64,000 bases of DNA from Streptomyces cacaoi (GCF_006539165.1 NZ_BJMM01000004.1:1-64000), one strand, 5' to 3'. Positions 7,958-18,598 are shown, numbered from the stretch's first letter. The notes: generated by a model not told the origin, from the sequence alone. Made by a program: numbers and translations.

Positions 7958-8194
7958 ATGAGGACAGTGACGTTGATCGGGAAGCCCGGGTGCCATCTGT
8001 GCGATGTGGCGCGGGACGTGGTCGCCCGGGTGTGCGAGGAGACCGGGGCCGCGTGGGAGGAGAAGGACATCAACCAGGACCCGGAGCTGTACCGGTTGTA
8101 CTGGGAGCAGATTCCGGTGGTGCTGGTGGACGGGCGGCAGCACGACTTCTGGCGGGTCGATCCGCAGCGGTTGCGGAGCGCGTTGACCGCCTGA
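7958..8194 (+). CDS. glutaredoxin-like thiol protein
   Basis: 78-residue thioredoxin-fold protein of the glutaredoxin-like (DUF836) family. The active-site loop is GKPGCHLCD, a CxxC pair near residues 12-15; the cis-proline strand IPVVLVDG follows. It probably exchanges disulphides in the cytoplasm. GGGGGG just ahead of the ATG serves as ribosome site. It lies upstream of rex, so it is placed among redox-sensing genes, but it is separated from rex by a Rex-operated promoter. Confidence 0.9.
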   Translation: MRTVTLIGKPGCHLCDVARDVVARVCEETGAAWEEKDINQDPELYRLYWEQIPVVLVDGRQHDFWRVDPQRLRSALTA

Positions 8195-8531
8195 CGGCGA
8201 CGCTGCGCGCCGGTGCGGTGACGGAGCGCCGAGAACGGTCGAAGCGCTGGTCAAGTCCCTGCGCGGGGGCCTCGGTCGGACGTTCCGTGTGGTCGGGCGG
8301 CGGGGCGATTTCGATTACCATCGAGGGCGTTTTGCCGTTCGGGGGCGTATACGTGAGGAGTGTGACCGCGTGTCCCCGTTGGTGCGTGTGGCGCCGGTCA
8401 CGTTGGCCGGGCAAAACGGACACCATCTTTGTGCACGCGTTCACAAAGGCATAGCCTGGGCGCGATGGAGCGGTCTGGGGGAGTGCCTCACAACCGGCCG
8501 CTCACCGCTTCGCGTAACCGGCAGGAGCACC
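8195..8531 (+). other. rex leader and promoter region
   Basis: 337 bp without a gene. It contains the Rex operator/promoter (8429-8457) and an untranslated leader of roughly 70 nt before the rex GTG. The first 200 bp hold nothing I can name. Confidence 0.6.
8429..8457 (+). promoter_or_regulatory. Rex operator (ROP) overlapping the rex promoter
   Basis: TTGTGCACGCGTTCACAA (8429-8446) is an 18-bp dyad fitting the Streptomyces ROP consensus TTGTG-N6-TTCACAA, with conserved outer arms. Its first six bases also form a -35 (TTGTGC), 17 nt before a -10 TAGCCT (8452-8457). Rex bound here would block RNA polymerase; high NADH/NAD+ would release it. This gives autoregulation of rex-hemACDB. Confidence 0.88.
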
Positions 8532-9317
8532 GTGGCAACTGGCCGAAACCACCGACCGGCGACGAGTCGGAGCCGAGGAATTCCCGAGGCCACCGTCGCC
8601 CGTCTTCCGCTGTATCTGCGGGCGCTCACCGCGCTCTCCGAGCGTTCCGTCCCCACGGTCTCCTCGGAGGAACTGGCGTCGGCCGCGGGGGTCAACTCGG
8701 CCAAGCTGCGCAAGGATTTCTCCTACCTCGGCTCGTACGGGACCCGCGGTGTGGGCTACGACGTCGAGTACCTCGTCTACCAGATCTCGCGGGAGCTGGG
8801 GCTCACCCAGGACTGGCCCGTGGTGATCGTCGGTATCGGTAACCTCGGCGCGGCCCTGGCGAACTACGGCGGTTTCGCCTCGCGTGGGTTCCGGGTCGCC
8901 GCGCTGATCGACGCGGACCCGACGCTGTCCGGCAAGCCCGTCGCCGGTATTCCCGTGCAGCACACCGACGAGCTCGAAAAGATCATCAGCGACAACGGGG
9001 TCTCCATCGGCGTGATCGCCACGCCCGCCGGTGCGGCACAGCAGGTCTGCGACCGGCTGGTCGGTGCCGGGGTCACCTCCATCCTCAACTTCGCGCCGAC
9101 CGTGCTGTCCGTCCCCGAAGGGGTCGACGTCCGCAAGGTCGACCTCTCGATCGAGCTCCAGATCCTCGCCTTCCACGAGCAGCGCAAGGCGGGCGAGGAG
9201 CCGGCCGGCGAGCCCGAGACGGACACCGCGCCGCCCGCGGCGCCGCCGGCCGTCGCCGTCCAGAAGCGCACCGGGAGCGGACCTGACGGGGATGTGCCCG
9301 CCGTGATGCCGGCATGA
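8532..9317 (+). CDS. rex: redox-sensing transcriptional repressor Rex
   Basis: 261 residues. A winged helix at about 15-85 (IPEATVARLPLYLRAL; SSEELASAAGVNSAKLRKD) binds the ROP, followed by a Rossmann domain with GIGNLGAALANYGG near residues 99-112 that senses the NADH/NAD+ ratio, and a domain-swapping C-terminal helix (LSIELQILAFHEQ). The tail is Pro/Ala-rich. GTG is taken as start because GGAG precedes it and MATGR-type N-termini are usual. Its stop overlaps the hemA start (ATGA), making it the first gene of the haem operon. Regulation by its own operator is visible upstream. Confidence 0.97.
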   Translation: MATGRNHRPATSRSRGIPEATVARLPLYLRALTALSERSVPTVSSEELASAAGVNSAKLRKDFSYLGSYGTRGVGYDVEYLVYQISRELGLTQDWPVVIVGIGNLGAALANYGGFASRGFRVAALIDADPTLSGKPVAGIPVQHTDELEKIISDNGVSIGVIATPAGAAQQVCDRLVGAGVTSILNFAPTVLSVPEGVDVRKVDLSIELQILAFHEQRKAGEEPAGEPETDTAPPAAPPAVAVQKRTGSGPDGDVPAVMPA

Positions 9318-10660
9318 GTCTGCTCGTCGTCGGGCTGAGTCACCGCAGCGCGCCCGTGAGCGTGCTGGAGCGTGCCGCCCTGGAGCCGCAGGCGCGCGGC
9401 AAGCTGTTGCAGGACGCGGTGGGGGCCGAGCCGGTCGCGGAGGCCGCGGTGCTCTCCACCTGCAACCGGATCGAACTGTACGCGGACGTCGAGAAGTTCC
9501 ACGCCGGTGTCGCCGACCTCTCCACGCTGCTGGCCCAGCACAGCGGTGTCGGGCTGGAGGAGCTGACCCCTTATCTGTATGTGCACTACGAGGACCGCGC
9601 CGTGCACCACCTGTTCTCGGTGGCGTGCGGGCTGGACTCGATGGTGGTCGGCGAGGGGCAGATCCTCGGGCAGATCAAGGACGCGCTCGCCCTGGCGCAG
9701 GAGCTGCACACCGCGGGCCGGCTGCTGAACGATCTGTTCCAGCAGGGGCTCCGGGTGGGCAAGCGGGCGCACTCGGAGACCGGGATCGACAAGGCCGGTC
9801 AGTCGCTGGTCACGTTCGGTCTGGAACAGCTGGCCGCCGGGTCGGCGTCCGTCGAGGAATGGGCGTACGGCAAGCGCGCGTTGGTCGTCGGTGCCGGGTC
9901 CATGTCGTCCCTCGCCGCGGCGACGCTGGCGCGGGCCGGCGTGGCCGAACTGGTGATCGTCAACAGGACGTTGGCCCGGGCCGAGCGGCTCTCCGCCGCC
10001 CTCGCCGACGAGCGGGGCGACGCGGACTTCGTCCGGGCGCTGCCCATGGACGGGGTGCACGAGGCGCTCGGCGCGGCCGATGTGGTGGTGTCCTGCACCG
10101 GCGCCGCCGGGGTCGTCCTGACGACCGAGGCCGTCCAGAGCGCCGTCGGCCGGGCCGAACGGCCGCGCGCCGCCGGTCTGTCGGTGCTCGACCTGGCCAT
10201 GCCGCGGGACGTCGACGCCGGGGTGCACCGGATCGAGGGGGTGCGGCTGGTCGACATCGAGTCGCTGGCCGAGGCCGAGGCCGACGCCCCGATGGCGGCC
10301 GACGTCGAGGCCGTGCGGGCGATCGTCGCCGAGGAGGTCGCCGCGTTCGGTGCCGCACAGCGGGCCGCGACGATCACTCCGACGGTGGTGGCGCTGCGCA
10401 CCATGGCGGCCGATGTGGTCGCCGCCGAACTCGCCCGGCTGGAGGGCCGGTTGCACGGCATGGACGACAAGCTGCGCGCGGAGGTCACGCAGACCGTGCG
10501 CCGCGTCGTCGACAAGCTGCTGCACGCGCCGACGGTGCGCGTCAAACAGCTCGCGGGCGAACCCGGTGGCGCCGGGTACGCCGACGCGTTGCGTGAACTC
10601 TTCGACCTCGACCCGCAAGCGGTCGCCGCTGTCAGCAATCCGGAACAGGAGCGGCCATGA
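9314..10660 (+). CDS. hemA: glutamyl-tRNA reductase
   Basis: 448 residues. It reduces glutamyl-tRNA(Glu) to glutamate-1-semialdehyde, the first committed step of C5 tetrapyrrole synthesis. The catalytic Cys50 lies in STCNRIELYA, the SVACGLDSMVVGE signature near residue 100, and an NADPH-binding fold in VVGAGSMSSLAAATL; a dimerisation helix region ends the protein. Overlaps rex (ATGA) and hemC (ATGA), so it should be translated in step with them. The product goes to HemL, encoded at 28.2 kb in this window. Rex control ties haem output to respiration. Confidence 0.97.
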   Translation: MSLLVVGLSHRSAPVSVLERAALEPQARGKLLQDAVGAEPVAEAAVLSTCNRIELYADVEKFHAGVADLSTLLAQHSGVGLEELTPYLYVHYEDRAVHHLFSVACGLDSMVVGEGQILGQIKDALALAQELHTAGRLLNDLFQQGLRVGKRAHSETGIDKAGQSLVTFGLEQLAAGSASVEEWAYGKRALVVGAGSMSSLAAATLARAGVAELVIVNRTLARAERLSAALADERGDADFVRALPMDGVHEALGAADVVVSCTGAAGVVLTTEAVQSAVGRAERPRAAGLSVLDLAMPRDVDAGVHRIEGVRLVDIESLAEAEADAPMAADVEAVRAIVAEEVAAFGAAQRAATITPTVVALRTMAADVVAAELARLEGRLHGMDDKLRAEVTQTVRRVVDKLLHAPTVRVKQLAGEPGGAGYADALRELFDLDPQAVAAVSNPEQERP

Positions 10661-11649
10661 AGTCCGCACAGGGCCCGGCACTCAAGTTGGGTACCCGCCG
10701 CAGCAAGCTCGCGATGGCACAGTCCGGGCTGGTCGCCGATGAGGTAAGGCGGCTGACCGGCCGGCCCGTGGAGCTGGTGGAGATCACCACCTACGGGGAC
10801 ACCAGCCGGGAACACCTCGCACAGATCGGCGGCACCGGCGTGTTCGTCAACGCGCTGCGTGACGCCCTGGCGAGCGGCGAGATCGACTTCGCCGTGCACT
10901 CGCTCAAGGACCTGCCCACCACCCAGCCCGAGGGGTTCACGCTCGCGGCCGTGCCCACGCGCGCGGACGCGCGGGACGTGCTGGTGGGCCGGGACGGGCT
11001 CGGCTTCGAGGAGCTGGCGCTCGCCGCGGCTCCGGGCGTCGCGCGGATCGGCACCGGCTCGCCCCGGCGCATGGCGCAGCTGAACGCCTGGGCGCGTGCG
11101 CTCGGCGTCGAGGTCGAGACGGTCCCCATCCGGGGGAACATCGACACCCGTATCGGCTTCGTCCGCTCCGGCGAGCTGGACGCGGTCGTGCTGGCCTCGG
11201 CCGGGATGCAGCGCATCGGACGGCTGGACGAGGCCACGGAGCTGATCTCCCCGGATTCCGTACTGCCCGCCCCCGGCCAGGGGGCACTGGCCGTCGAGTG
11301 CGCGGCGTCCAACGCGCACCTGGCCGCACAGCTCGCGGAGCTGGACGACCCGTACACCCGGGCCGCGGTCACCGCAGAGCGAACCCTGCTCGCCGCCTTG
11401 GAGGCCGGCTGCAGCGCGCCCGTCGGGGCGCTGGCCGACCTGCTTGTCGAGGGGCAGGTTGTCACCGAAATGCGCCTGCGCGGCGTCGTCGGCACCACCG
11501 ACGGCTCCACGCTGGTGCAGTTGTCCACCACCGGTCCCGTACCGGCGTCCGCCGACGACGCCACGGTCCCTGAGCGCATGGGCCGTGAACTCGCCGACGA
11601 GATGCTCGCCAAGGGTGCGGCCGGTCTGATGGGGGAGCGAGCACTTTGA
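10657..11649 (+). CDS. hemC: porphobilinogen deaminase (hydroxymethylbilane synthase)
   Basis: 330 residues. It polymerises four porphobilinogens into hydroxymethylbilane. KLGTRRSKLAMAQS opens the protein, FAVHSLKDLPT forms the substrate site, and EAGCSAPVGA carries Cys252, which holds the dipyrromethane cofactor. Normal family length. It overlaps hemA by ATGA and the following hemD by TTGA. Confidence 0.97.
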   Translation: MKSAQGPALKLGTRRSKLAMAQSGLVADEVRRLTGRPVELVEITTYGDTSREHLAQIGGTGVFVNALRDALASGEIDFAVHSLKDLPTTQPEGFTLAAVPTRADARDVLVGRDGLGFEELALAAAPGVARIGTGSPRRMAQLNAWARALGVEVETVPIRGNIDTRIGFVRSGELDAVVLASAGMQRIGRLDEATELISPDSVLPAPGQGALAVECAASNAHLAAQLAELDDPYTRAAVTAERTLLAALEAGCSAPVGALADLLVEGQVVTEMRLRGVVGTTDGSTLVQLSTTGPVPASADDATVPERMGRELADEMLAKGAAGLMGERAL

Positions 11650-13358
11650 GCCCCACCGCCGCCGACAAGTCGCGCGTCGACCAGTCGAGCACCGCCCAGA
11701 ACACGGCAGTCGCGAGACCGCACCTGCACGGTGCACACGGGCACGTCACCTTCCTGGGTGCCGGGCCCGGGGACCCGGGGCTACTGACGTTGCGCGCCGT
11801 GGAGGCGCTGGCGCAGGCCGACGTGCTGGTCGCCGATCCGCGCGTGCATGCCGTCGTACGCCCCCATGTGCGCGCAGGGGCGGACACACCACTCCAGCCA
11901 ACCGCTGACGAGGCATCAACTGCCCCCGCACCGGCGGAGGATGCGGCTGTCGATGCGGTGGAGTCTGCCATAGCCGCCGCGCGCTCCGGCAAGCGGGTCG
12001 TCCGTGCGGTCGCCGGTGATCCCGGACTGGACTCGGACGCCGCCCGCGAGATGCTCGCGCTGGCGTCCGAGGGCATCCCGTTCGAGGTCGTGCCGGGTGT
12101 CGCGGCCGCCGTGGGCGTGCCGGCCTACGCGGGCGTGCCGCTGCGCGACGGGCAGGGCACCGATGTGCGGTTCGTGGACGCCGGGACGGCCGACGAACGG
12201 TGCTGGACGGAGCTGGGAGCCAGCGACGCCACCGTCGTCGTCTCCACCACGCTGGACGCGGTCACCTCGGCGGCGGGCGAGCTGGTCTCGGCCGGCCGCA
12301 AGCCCGATACGCCGCTGACGGTGACGCTGGCCGGTACGACGACCCGGCAGCGCACCTTCACCGCCACGCTCGGCAGCATCGCCCAGACGTTCAAGCAGGC
12401 GAAGGTGCTGCCCTCGCCGGACGGCGGGCAGCCCGTCATAGCCGTGGTCGGCGAGCGCAGTGCCGCCGCGCAGCGCGAACAGCTGGCCTGGTTCGAGTCC
12501 AAGCCGCTGTTCGGCTGGCAGGTCCTGGTGCCGCGCACCAAGGAGCAGGCGGCGTCGCTCTCCGACCAGCTGCGTTCGTACGGTGCCGTGCCGGCCGAGG
12601 TGCCGACCATCGCCGTCGAACCACCGCGCACCCCGCAGCAGATGGAGCGGGCGGTCAAGGGACTGGTGACCGGCCGGTACGAGTGGATCGCCTTCACCTC
12701 CGTCAACGCCGTCAAGGCCGTGCGGGAGAAGTTCGAGGAGTACGGGCTGGACGCGCGTGCCTTCGCCGGGATCAAGGTCGCGGCGGTGGGCGAGCAGACG
12801 GCCAAGGCACTGATCGCCTTCGGTGTGAAGCCGGATCTGGTGCCGAGCGGGGAGCAGTCCGCCGCCGGGCTGCTGGAGGACTGGCCGCCCTACGACCCGG
12901 TGTTCGACCCGATCGACCGGGTGTTCCTGCCGCGGGCCGACATCGCCACCGAGACGCTGGTCGCCGGCCTGATCGAGCTGGGCTGGGAGGTCGACGACGT
13001 CACCGCGTACCGTACGGTGCGCGCCTCGCCGCCGCCCGCCGAGACCCGGGAGGCCATCAAGGGCGGCGGGTTCGACGCGGTGCTGTTCACCTCGTCGTCC
13101 ACGGTGCGGAACCTGGTCGGTATCGCGGGCAAGCCGCACAACGTGACGGTCATCGCCTGTATCGGCCCGGCCACCGCGAAGACGGCCGAGGAGCACGGCC
13201 TGCGGGTGGACGTCATGTCGCCGGAGCCTTCCGTGCTCAAGCTCGCGGAGGCGCTGGCGGACTTCGGCGCCAAGCGGCGGGCCGACGCCCTGGAGGCGGG
13301 AGAGACGGTCAAGCGGCCGAGCGAGAAGCGCCCGGCACGGAGGAGGGCACGCTCGTGA
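11646..13358 (+). CDS. hemD: uroporphyrinogen-III synthase fused to a degenerate SUMT domain
   Basis: 570 residues in two parts. Residues ~35-280 resemble uroporphyrinogen-III C-methyltransferase: [20 protein letters not shown] is well kept, but the GGDPFxxGRGxE segment of active SUMT reads [13 protein letters not shown] and the TGH strand is altered. Residues ~300-545 are a HemD domain ([27 protein letters not shown]), which closes hydroxymethylbilane to uroporphyrinogen III. Start is TTG overlapping the hemC stop, with GGGGAG upstream. From memory other Streptomyces carry the same fusion and drift. Cyclisation is confident; methyltransferase activity is doubtful. Confidence 0.93.
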   Translation: MSPTAADKSRVDQSSTAQNTAVARPHLHGAHGHVTFLGAGPGDPGLLTLRAVEALAQADVLVADPRVHAVVRPHVRAGADTPLQPTADEASTAPAPAEDAAVDAVESAIAAARSGKRVVRAVAGDPGLDSDAAREMLALASEGIPFEVVPGVAAAVGVPAYAGVPLRDGQGTDVRFVDAGTADERCWTELGASDATVVVSTTLDAVTSAAGELVSAGRKPDTPLTVTLAGTTTRQRTFTATLGSIAQTFKQAKVLPSPDGGQPVIAVVGERSAAAQREQLAWFESKPLFGWQVLVPRTKEQAASLSDQLRSYGAVPAEVPTIAVEPPRTPQQMERAVKGLVTGRYEWIAFTSVNAVKAVREKFEEYGLDARAFAGIKVAAVGEQTAKALIAFGVKPDLVPSGEQSAAGLLEDWPPYDPVFDPIDRVFLPRADIATETLVAGLIELGWEVDDVTAYRTVRASPPPAETREAIKGGGFDAVLFTSSSTVRNLVGIAGKPHNVTVIACIGPATAKTAEEHGLRVDVMSPEPSVLKLAEALADFGAKRRADALEAGETVKRPSEKRPARRRARS

Positions 13359-14371
13359 GCACGAACGAGGGAACCGGCGGCGCGTACGGAAGCTTTCCGG
13401 GGGCGCGCCCGCGCCGGCTGCGCACCACCCCGGCCCTGCGCCGGATGGTCGCCGAACACCGGGTGCACCCGGCGGATCTGATCCTTCCGGCGTTCGTCCG
13501 CGAGGGTACGGACGAGCCGGTGGCGATCGGCTCCATGCCGGGCGTCGTGCAGCACTCCCGGGACTCGCTGAAGAAGGCCGCGGCGGAGGCCGTCGCGGCC
13601 GGCATCGGCGGGATCATGCTCTTCGGCGTGCCCGAGGAGGCCAAGAAGGACGCCGAGGGCACGGCCGGGACGGACCCGGAGGGCATCCTCCAGGTCGCGC
13701 TGCGCGATGTGCGCGCCGAGGTCGGCGACGACCTCGTCATCATGTCCGACCTGTGCCTGGACGAGTTCACCGACCACGGGCACTGCGGCGTCCTGGACGC
13801 CGCCGGCCGGGTCGACAACGACGCCACGCTGGTGCGGTACGCCGAGATGGCGCGTGCGCAGGCCGCCGCCGGTGCACACGTCGTCGGCCCCAGCGGAATG
13901 ATGGACGGGCAGGTCGCCCACATCCGCGAGGCGCTGGACGGGGCCGGCTTCGCCGACGTGGCGGTCTTCGCCTACACGGCCAAGTACTCCTCCGCGTTCT
14001 ACGGCCCGTTCCGGGAGGCCGTCGCCTCCTCGCTCCAGGGCGACCGCAAGACCTACCAGCAGGACCCGGCCAACTCCCGGGAGGCACTGCGCGAGTTGGC
14101 GCTCGACCTCGCCGAGGGCGCCGACATGGTGATGGTCAAGCCCGGGATGCCGTATCTGGACGTCCTGCGGGACGTCGCCGAGCGGGCGGACGTGCCCGTC
14201 GGCTCGTACCAGATCTCCGGCGAGTACGCGATGATCGAGAACGCTGCCGCCGCGGGACTGCTCGACCGGGACGCGGCGATCACCGAGACCCTGACCGGCT
14301 TCAAGCGGGCCGGGGCGAGCATGATCCTGACCTACTGGGCCGTCGAGGCGGCCACACGGCTGCTGCGCTGA
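13355..14371 (+). CDS. hemB: delta-aminolevulinic acid dehydratase (porphobilinogen synthase)
   Basis: 338 residues. It condenses two 5-aminolevulinates into porphobilinogen. Both active-site lysines are visible: in [16 protein letters not shown] and in [11 protein letters not shown] (Lys262, Schiff base). The metal loop reads [14 protein letters not shown], in which one of the three Zn-binding cysteines is Asp, pointing to the Mg-dependent subtype. GTG start overlaps the hemD stop (GTGA). It is the last gene of the rex-hem operon; a strong hairpin follows. Confidence 0.97.
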   Translation: MSTNEGTGGAYGSFPGARPRRLRTTPALRRMVAEHRVHPADLILPAFVREGTDEPVAIGSMPGVVQHSRDSLKKAAAEAVAAGIGGIMLFGVPEEAKKDAEGTAGTDPEGILQVALRDVRAEVGDDLVIMSDLCLDEFTDHGHCGVLDAAGRVDNDATLVRYAEMARAQAAAGAHVVGPSGMMDGQVAHIREALDGAGFADVAVFAYTAKYSSAFYGPFREAVASSLQGDRKTYQQDPANSREALRELALDLAEGADMVMVKPGMPYLDVLRDVAERADVPVGSYQISGEYAMIENAAAAGLLDRDAAITETLTGFKRAGASMILTYWAVEAATRLLR

Positions 14372-14465
14372 ACGGGCCGGACAGAGCGGGCGCTGCACGG
14401 AGTTGCTCGCCCGCCCGCGCCGGACGTCGACGGTCGAGTGCGCACACGTCACGTCCGCGCACACG

Positions 14466-14500
14466 AAAGGGGGCCGGCGTCCCGGACGCCGGCCCCCTTT
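14466..14500. terminator. bidirectional terminator between hemB and argS
   Basis: A 17-bp perfect stem beginning AAAGGGGGCCGGCG and ending in its complement with CCCCCTTT has a minimal loop around 14483. A- and T-runs at the two ends fit termination in both directions between convergent genes. Confidence 0.85.
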
Positions 14501-14582
14501 GACGCGTTCTGCCTGATGTTCTGCGCTTACGGTCCTCTGCCTACGGCGCCTGCCTTACGGCGGCTTGCCTACGGCTGAGGCC

Positions 14583-16364
14583 CTACAGCCGCTCCGGCGT
14601 GCGGATGCCCAGCAGGGCGAGACCCTGACGCAGGGTGCGGGCCGTCAGATCGCACAGGAACAGGCGGTTCTCGCGCTGCTCGTCGGTGTCGGCGTGCAGC
14701 ACCGGGCAGTGCTCGTAGAACGGGCCGAAGAGCGTGGCCAGTTCGTAGAGGTAGGCCGCGAGCTTGTGCGGCTCGTTGGTCTCCGCGACGGTCGCCAGCG
14801 TGTCACCGAAGGCGTCCAGCTGGAGGGCGAGCGCACGCTCCTGCGCGGCCAGCTCCACCTCCGGATGCGCGACGGGCTTCGCCGTGTCCGCCGCCTTACG
14901 GAAGATCGAGCGGACCCGGGCGTAGGCGTACTGCACATAGACGCCGGTGTCGCCGTTCAGCGAGACCATGCGGTCCAGGTCGAAGACGTAGTCACGGGAG
15001 CGGGACGTCGACAGGTCGGCGTACTTGACCGCGCCGATGCCCACCTGCTGCGCCCGGTCCTGGACCTCCTCCTCGCTCAGGCCCAGACCGCCCTGCTCGG
15101 CCTTCTCCCGGACGACCCCGGCCGCCCGCTCGACGGCCTCGCCCAGCAGATCCATCAGCCGGACCGACTCTCCCGAACGGGTCTTGAACGGCTTGCCGTC
15201 GGTGCCCAGGACGGTGCCGTACTCCAGGTGCTGGGCGACGCCCTCGGGCAGCCAGCCCGCGCGGCGGGCCGTCTCGAAGACCATCTTGAAGTGCAGCGCC
15301 TGACGGCCGTCCACCACGTACAGCATGGTGTCCGCCTTGAGCACGCCGACCCGGTTGCGGACCGCGGCCAGGTCCGTCGCGGCGTAGCCGAAGCCGCCGT
15401 CGGCCTTCTGCACGATCAGCGGCGTCGGGTTGCCGTCCGGGCCCTTGACGTCGTCGAAGAAGACACACAGCGCGCCGTCCGAACGGACCGCGACGCCCGA
15501 CTCCTCCAACTCGCGGGCCAGCACCGGAAGATCGTCGTTGTAGGCGCTCTCGCCGACCACGTCGTCGTCCGTGAGCAGGACGTCGAGCTTGTGGTAGACG
15601 GCGTTGAAGTACCGCTTCGACTCGTCGACGATCTTCTGCCACAGCGCGACCGTCTCGGCGTCGCCCGCCTGGAGCTCGACGACCCGGCGGCGCGAGCGCT
15701 CCTTGAACTCGGCGTCCGCGTCGAACTTCTCGCGCGACGCCTTGTAGAGCCGGTTGAGCCGGGACATGGCCGCGTTGCCGCCGCTCTCGGTGCCCTGCTC
15801 GGCGCCGGACTCGTCCAGCTCGTGCGGGTGCTCGATGAGGTACTGGATGAGCATCCCGAACTGGGTGCCCCAGTCGCCGATGTGGTTGCGGCGGATCACC
15901 TCGTCCCCGCGGTGCTCCATGATCCGCACCAGGGCGTCGCCGATGACCGTGCCGCGCAGATGGCCGACGTGCATCTCCTTGGCCACGTTCGGCTGCGAGT
16001 ACTCGATCACCATGCGGCGCGGGCTGTCGGTGACCGGGACGCCCAGCCGCTCGTCCTCCGCGCGCGCCGCCAGATTCCGCACGAGCGCGCCGTCGGCGAC
16101 GGTGATGTTGAGGAAGCCGGGGCCGGAGACCTCGATGTCCGCGATCTCGTCGTTCTCCGGGAGCGCGTCGGTGACCTTGGCGGCCAGCTCGCGCGGATTG
16201 CCCTTGAGTCGCTTGGCGAGGGCCAGCATGCCGTTGGCCTGGAAATCGGCCCGGTCGCTTCGTCGCAGCAGCGGGTCCGCGGAGCCGGCCTCCGGCAGGG
16301 CTGCCGAGAGGGCGTCCGAGACGCGCTGACTGACCGTAGCGGCGAGTGAGGGGACCGAAGCCAT
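14583..16364 (-). CDS. argS: arginyl-tRNA synthetase
   Basis: 593-residue class I synthetase. An N-terminal additive domain (about 1-115) is followed by the catalytic core with HVGHLRGT (HIGH-type) after [11 protein letters not shown], the QLDV-type YHKLDVLL segment, and an [11 protein letters not shown] loop where KMSKS would be, altered as in many ArgRS. An anticodon-binding helical domain ends in a family-typical hydrophobic C-terminus (GIRTPERL). It charges tRNA(Arg). Start is the ATG at MASVPS; the ribosome site is weak. Divergent from lysS across 138 bp. Confidence 0.96.
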   Translation of the reverse strand: MASVPSLAATVSQRVSDALSAALPEAGSADPLLRRSDRADFQANGMLALAKRLKGNPRELAAKVTDALPENDEIADIEVSGPGFLNITVADGALVRNLAARAEDERLGVPVTDSPRRMVIEYSQPNVAKEMHVGHLRGTVIGDALVRIMEHRGDEVIRRNHIGDWGTQFGMLIQYLIEHPHELDESGAEQGTESGGNAAMSRLNRLYKASREKFDADAEFKERSRRRVVELQAGDAETVALWQKIVDESKRYFNAVYHKLDVLLTDDDVVGESAYNDDLPVLARELEESGVAVRSDGALCVFFDDVKGPDGNPTPLIVQKADGGFGYAATDLAAVRNRVGVLKADTMLYVVDGRQALHFKMVFETARRAGWLPEGVAQHLEYGTVLGTDGKPFKTRSGESVRLMDLLGEAVERAAGVVREKAEQGGLGLSEEEVQDRAQQVGIGAVKYADLSTSRSRDYVFDLDRMVSLNGDTGVYVQYAYARVRSIFRKAADTAKPVAHPEVELAAQERALALQLDAFGDTLATVAETNEPHKLAAYLYELATLFGPFYEHCPVLHADTDEQRENRLFLCDLTARTLRQGLALLGIRTPERL

Positions 16365-16502
16365 GGAGTGCTGACCGTTCCGTCGGTGTGTCAAGGATGA
16401 GGCGCCCATTATCCCACGGACGGCCGTGGGACCGTCGGCCGTGCGCGGGTGGGACAATGGGGCGGCAGGCTTGCAGAGCGTAGAGAGAAGGAAGTGCCGG
16501 AC

Positions 16503-18272
16503 GTGGCTCAGACCACTCACGAGGCCGACTGGGTCTCCCGTATCGCCGATGAAGTCATCGCCGAAGCGGAACGCCGAGGTCTGAAGCCGGGCAAAGCCGA
16601 GCCGGACGGCGGGACACGGCCCCTCGTGTGCGCCTCCGGGCTGAGCCCCTCCGGGCCGATCCACCTCGGCAATCTGCGCGAGGTGATGACCCCCCACCTG
16701 GTCGCCGACGAGATCAAGCGGCGCGGGGTGGCGTGCGAGCACATCATCTCCTGGGACGACTACGACCGGTTCCGCAAGGTCCCGGCCGGCGTCGACGGCG
16801 TCGACGAGTCCTGGGCCGAGTACATCGGCCGCCCGCTGACCTCCGTCCCGGCGCCGCACGGCAGCCCGTACGCCAGCTGGGGCGAGCACTTCAAGGCCGC
16901 CATGGAGGCGTCGCTGCTGGAGCTCGGCGTGCAGTTCCGCGGCATCAGCCAGACGCAGATGTACACCTCCGGCGCCTACCGCGAGCAGATCGCCTTCGCC
17001 ATGCGCGAGCGGCAGCGCATCGACGCCGTGCTGGACCGCTACCGCACCCTCGACAAGAACGCCAAGGGCGGCAAGGGCAAGAAGCAGAACAAGCCCGTCG
17101 ACGAGGCCGAGGTCGAGGCCGCCGAGGGCTCCGGTGCCGCTGCCGAGGACGACGGATCCGGCGCCGGAGCGGGCACCTACTACCCGTACAAGCCCTACTG
17201 CACCGTGTGCAACCGGGACCTGACGACCGTCACCGCCTACGACGACGAGACCACCGAGCTGAGCTACACCTGCGTGTGCGGGCACGGCGAGACGGTGCTG
17301 CTGCGCGAGTTCGACCACGGCAAGCTCGTGTGGAAGGTCGACTGGCCGATGCGCTGGGCCTACGAGGGCGTGATCTTCGAGCCCTCCGGCGTCGACCACC
17401 AGTCGCCCGGCTCCTCGTACGTCGTCGGCGGTCAGCTCGTCAAGGAGATCTTCGGCGGGGAGCAGCCGCTCGGCCCGATGTACGCCTTCGTCGGCATCAG
17501 CGGCATGGCCAAGATGTCCTCCTCCAAGGGCGGCGTGCCCACCCCGGCCGACGCGCTCCAGATCATGGAGGCCCCGCTGCTGCGCTGGCTGTACGCCCGG
17601 CGCAAGCCCAACCAGTCCTTCAAGATCGCGTTCGACCAGGAGATCCAGCGCACCTACGACGAGTGGGACGCCCTCGGCCGGAAGATCGCCGACGGCAGCG
17701 CACAGCCCGCCGACCTCGCCGCGCACACCCGGGCCTCCACCACCGCGCTCGGCCCGCTCCCGGCCACCCCGCGCCCGCTGCCGTACCGGACGCTCGCCTC
17801 CGTCACCGACATCACCGGCGGACAGGAGGAGCAGACGCTGCGCATCCTCAGCGAGCTGGACCCCGCACACCCCGTGCACAGCCTCGACGAGGTCCGGCCC
17901 CGGCTCGACCGGGCGCAGCGCTGGGTGAACACCCAGGTGCCCGCCGACCAGCGCACCCAGGTGCGCGAGGAGCCCGACGCCGAACTGCTCGCCTCCCTCG
18001 ACGAGGAACAGCGCGCCTCCCTGCGGCTGCTGCTCGACGGGCTGGACGAGCACTGGTCGCTGGAGGGGCTGACCCAACTCGTCTACGGCGTGCCCAAGGT
18101 GCGGGCCGGGCTCGACCCGGACGCCAAGCCGACCCCCGAACTGAAGGTCGCACAGCGGGGATTCTTCGCCCTGCTGTACCGGCTGCTCGTGGGGCGGGAG
18201 ACCGGGCCCCGGCTGCCGACCCTGCTGTTGGCTGTGGGGGCCGGGCGGGTGCGCAAGCTGTTGGGGGGCTGA
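16503..18272 (+). CDS. lysS: class I lysyl-tRNA synthetase
   Basis: 589 residues of the archaeal-type (class I) LysRS, unrelated to the common class II enzyme. PIHLGN (HIGH-type) lies in [15 protein letters not shown] and KMSSSKG further on; CTVCNRD and CVCGH supply a zinc site. A Lys- and Glu-rich low-complexity insert of about 40 residues ([13 protein letters not shown] onward) precedes the zinc site. The GTG at 16503 is preferred since AGAAGGAA lies 10 nt upstream; GTG 16494 would leave no spacing. Next to argS, as in S. coelicolor. Whether the genome also has class II LysRS cannot be seen. Confidence 0.94.
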   Translation: MAQTTHEADWVSRIADEVIAEAERRGLKPGKAEPDGGTRPLVCASGLSPSGPIHLGNLREVMTPHLVADEIKRRGVACEHIISWDDYDRFRKVPAGVDGVDESWAEYIGRPLTSVPAPHGSPYASWGEHFKAAMEASLLELGVQFRGISQTQMYTSGAYREQIAFAMRERQRIDAVLDRYRTLDKNAKGGKGKKQNKPVDEAEVEAAEGSGAAAEDDGSGAGAGTYYPYKPYCTVCNRDLTTVTAYDDETTELSYTCVCGHGETVLLREFDHGKLVWKVDWPMRWAYEGVIFEPSGVDHQSPGSSYVVGGQLVKEIFGGEQPLGPMYAFVGISGMAKMSSSKGGVPTPADALQIMEAPLLRWLYARRKPNQSFKIAFDQEIQRTYDEWDALGRKIADGSAQPADLAAHTRASTTALGPLPATPRPLPYRTLASVTDITGGQEEQTLRILSELDPAHPVHSLDEVRPRLDRAQRWVNTQVPADQRTQVREEPDAELLASLDEEQRASLRLLLDGLDEHWSLEGLTQLVYGVPKVRAGLDPDAKPTPELKVAQRGFFALLYRLLVGRETGPRLPTLLLAVGAGRVRKLLGG

Positions 18273-18598
18273 CGGCACCGGGGGCTCGGCTTCGCCGTCG
18301 GGCCCCCTCTCCCCTATGAGCGCCTCGGCCTTGGCTGTGAGTTCCTCGGCTTGGCCGGTGCTTCCCGGAGCTGCGGTTTCCGGCTCGGCCGGGAGCGCCT
18401 CGGCGTGGTCGGTTTCCCGGGTTTCTTTCCTTGAGGGCTTCGCCCCCTGCATGGGGCTTCGTCCCTGTCCCCGCTGGCCTCGTCGGCCGGGCGTCGGGGG
18501 CTCCGCCCCCTCTGGGAGACCCCCGCTCCGTGGTGCCCTGGAGCGGGGGTCCTGCCTCTTGGCGTGTGTGCCCCGTGGGAAGTGCGGGGCCGGGGTTG
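18273..18598. other. intergenic block with short hairpin elements
   Basis: 326 bp between lysS and a lipoprotein gene on the other strand. Several hairpins occur: GGGCTTCGCCC (18435-18445), GGGGGCTCCGCCCCC (18496-18510) and a 12-bp stem at 18518-18551. The remainder is CTCGG/GGCTTG-rich with no coding frame. The first two motifs are common intergenic elements in Streptomyces. Confidence 0.6.
18496..18551. terminator. two stem-loops between convergent lysS and the lipoprotein gene
   Basis: GGGGGCTCCGCCCCC (18496-18510) is a compact hairpin. GACCCCCGCTCC (18518-18529) pairs perfectly with GGAGCGGGGGTC (18540-18551) around a 10-nt loop. Both lie between gene ends and probably act as terminators; they may also belong to a dispersed repeat class. 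Confidence 0.6.

Noticed and set aside
8864..10681. 605-codon minus-strand open frame opposite rex/hemA
   Set aside because: Lies entirely opposite confirmed rex and hemA; low-complexity Arg/His/Gln composition.
14565..16349. 594-codon plus-strand frame opposite argS
   Set aside because: argS on the minus strand has full synthetase motifs; this frame has only Val/Arg/Gln/His-rich sequence without motifs.
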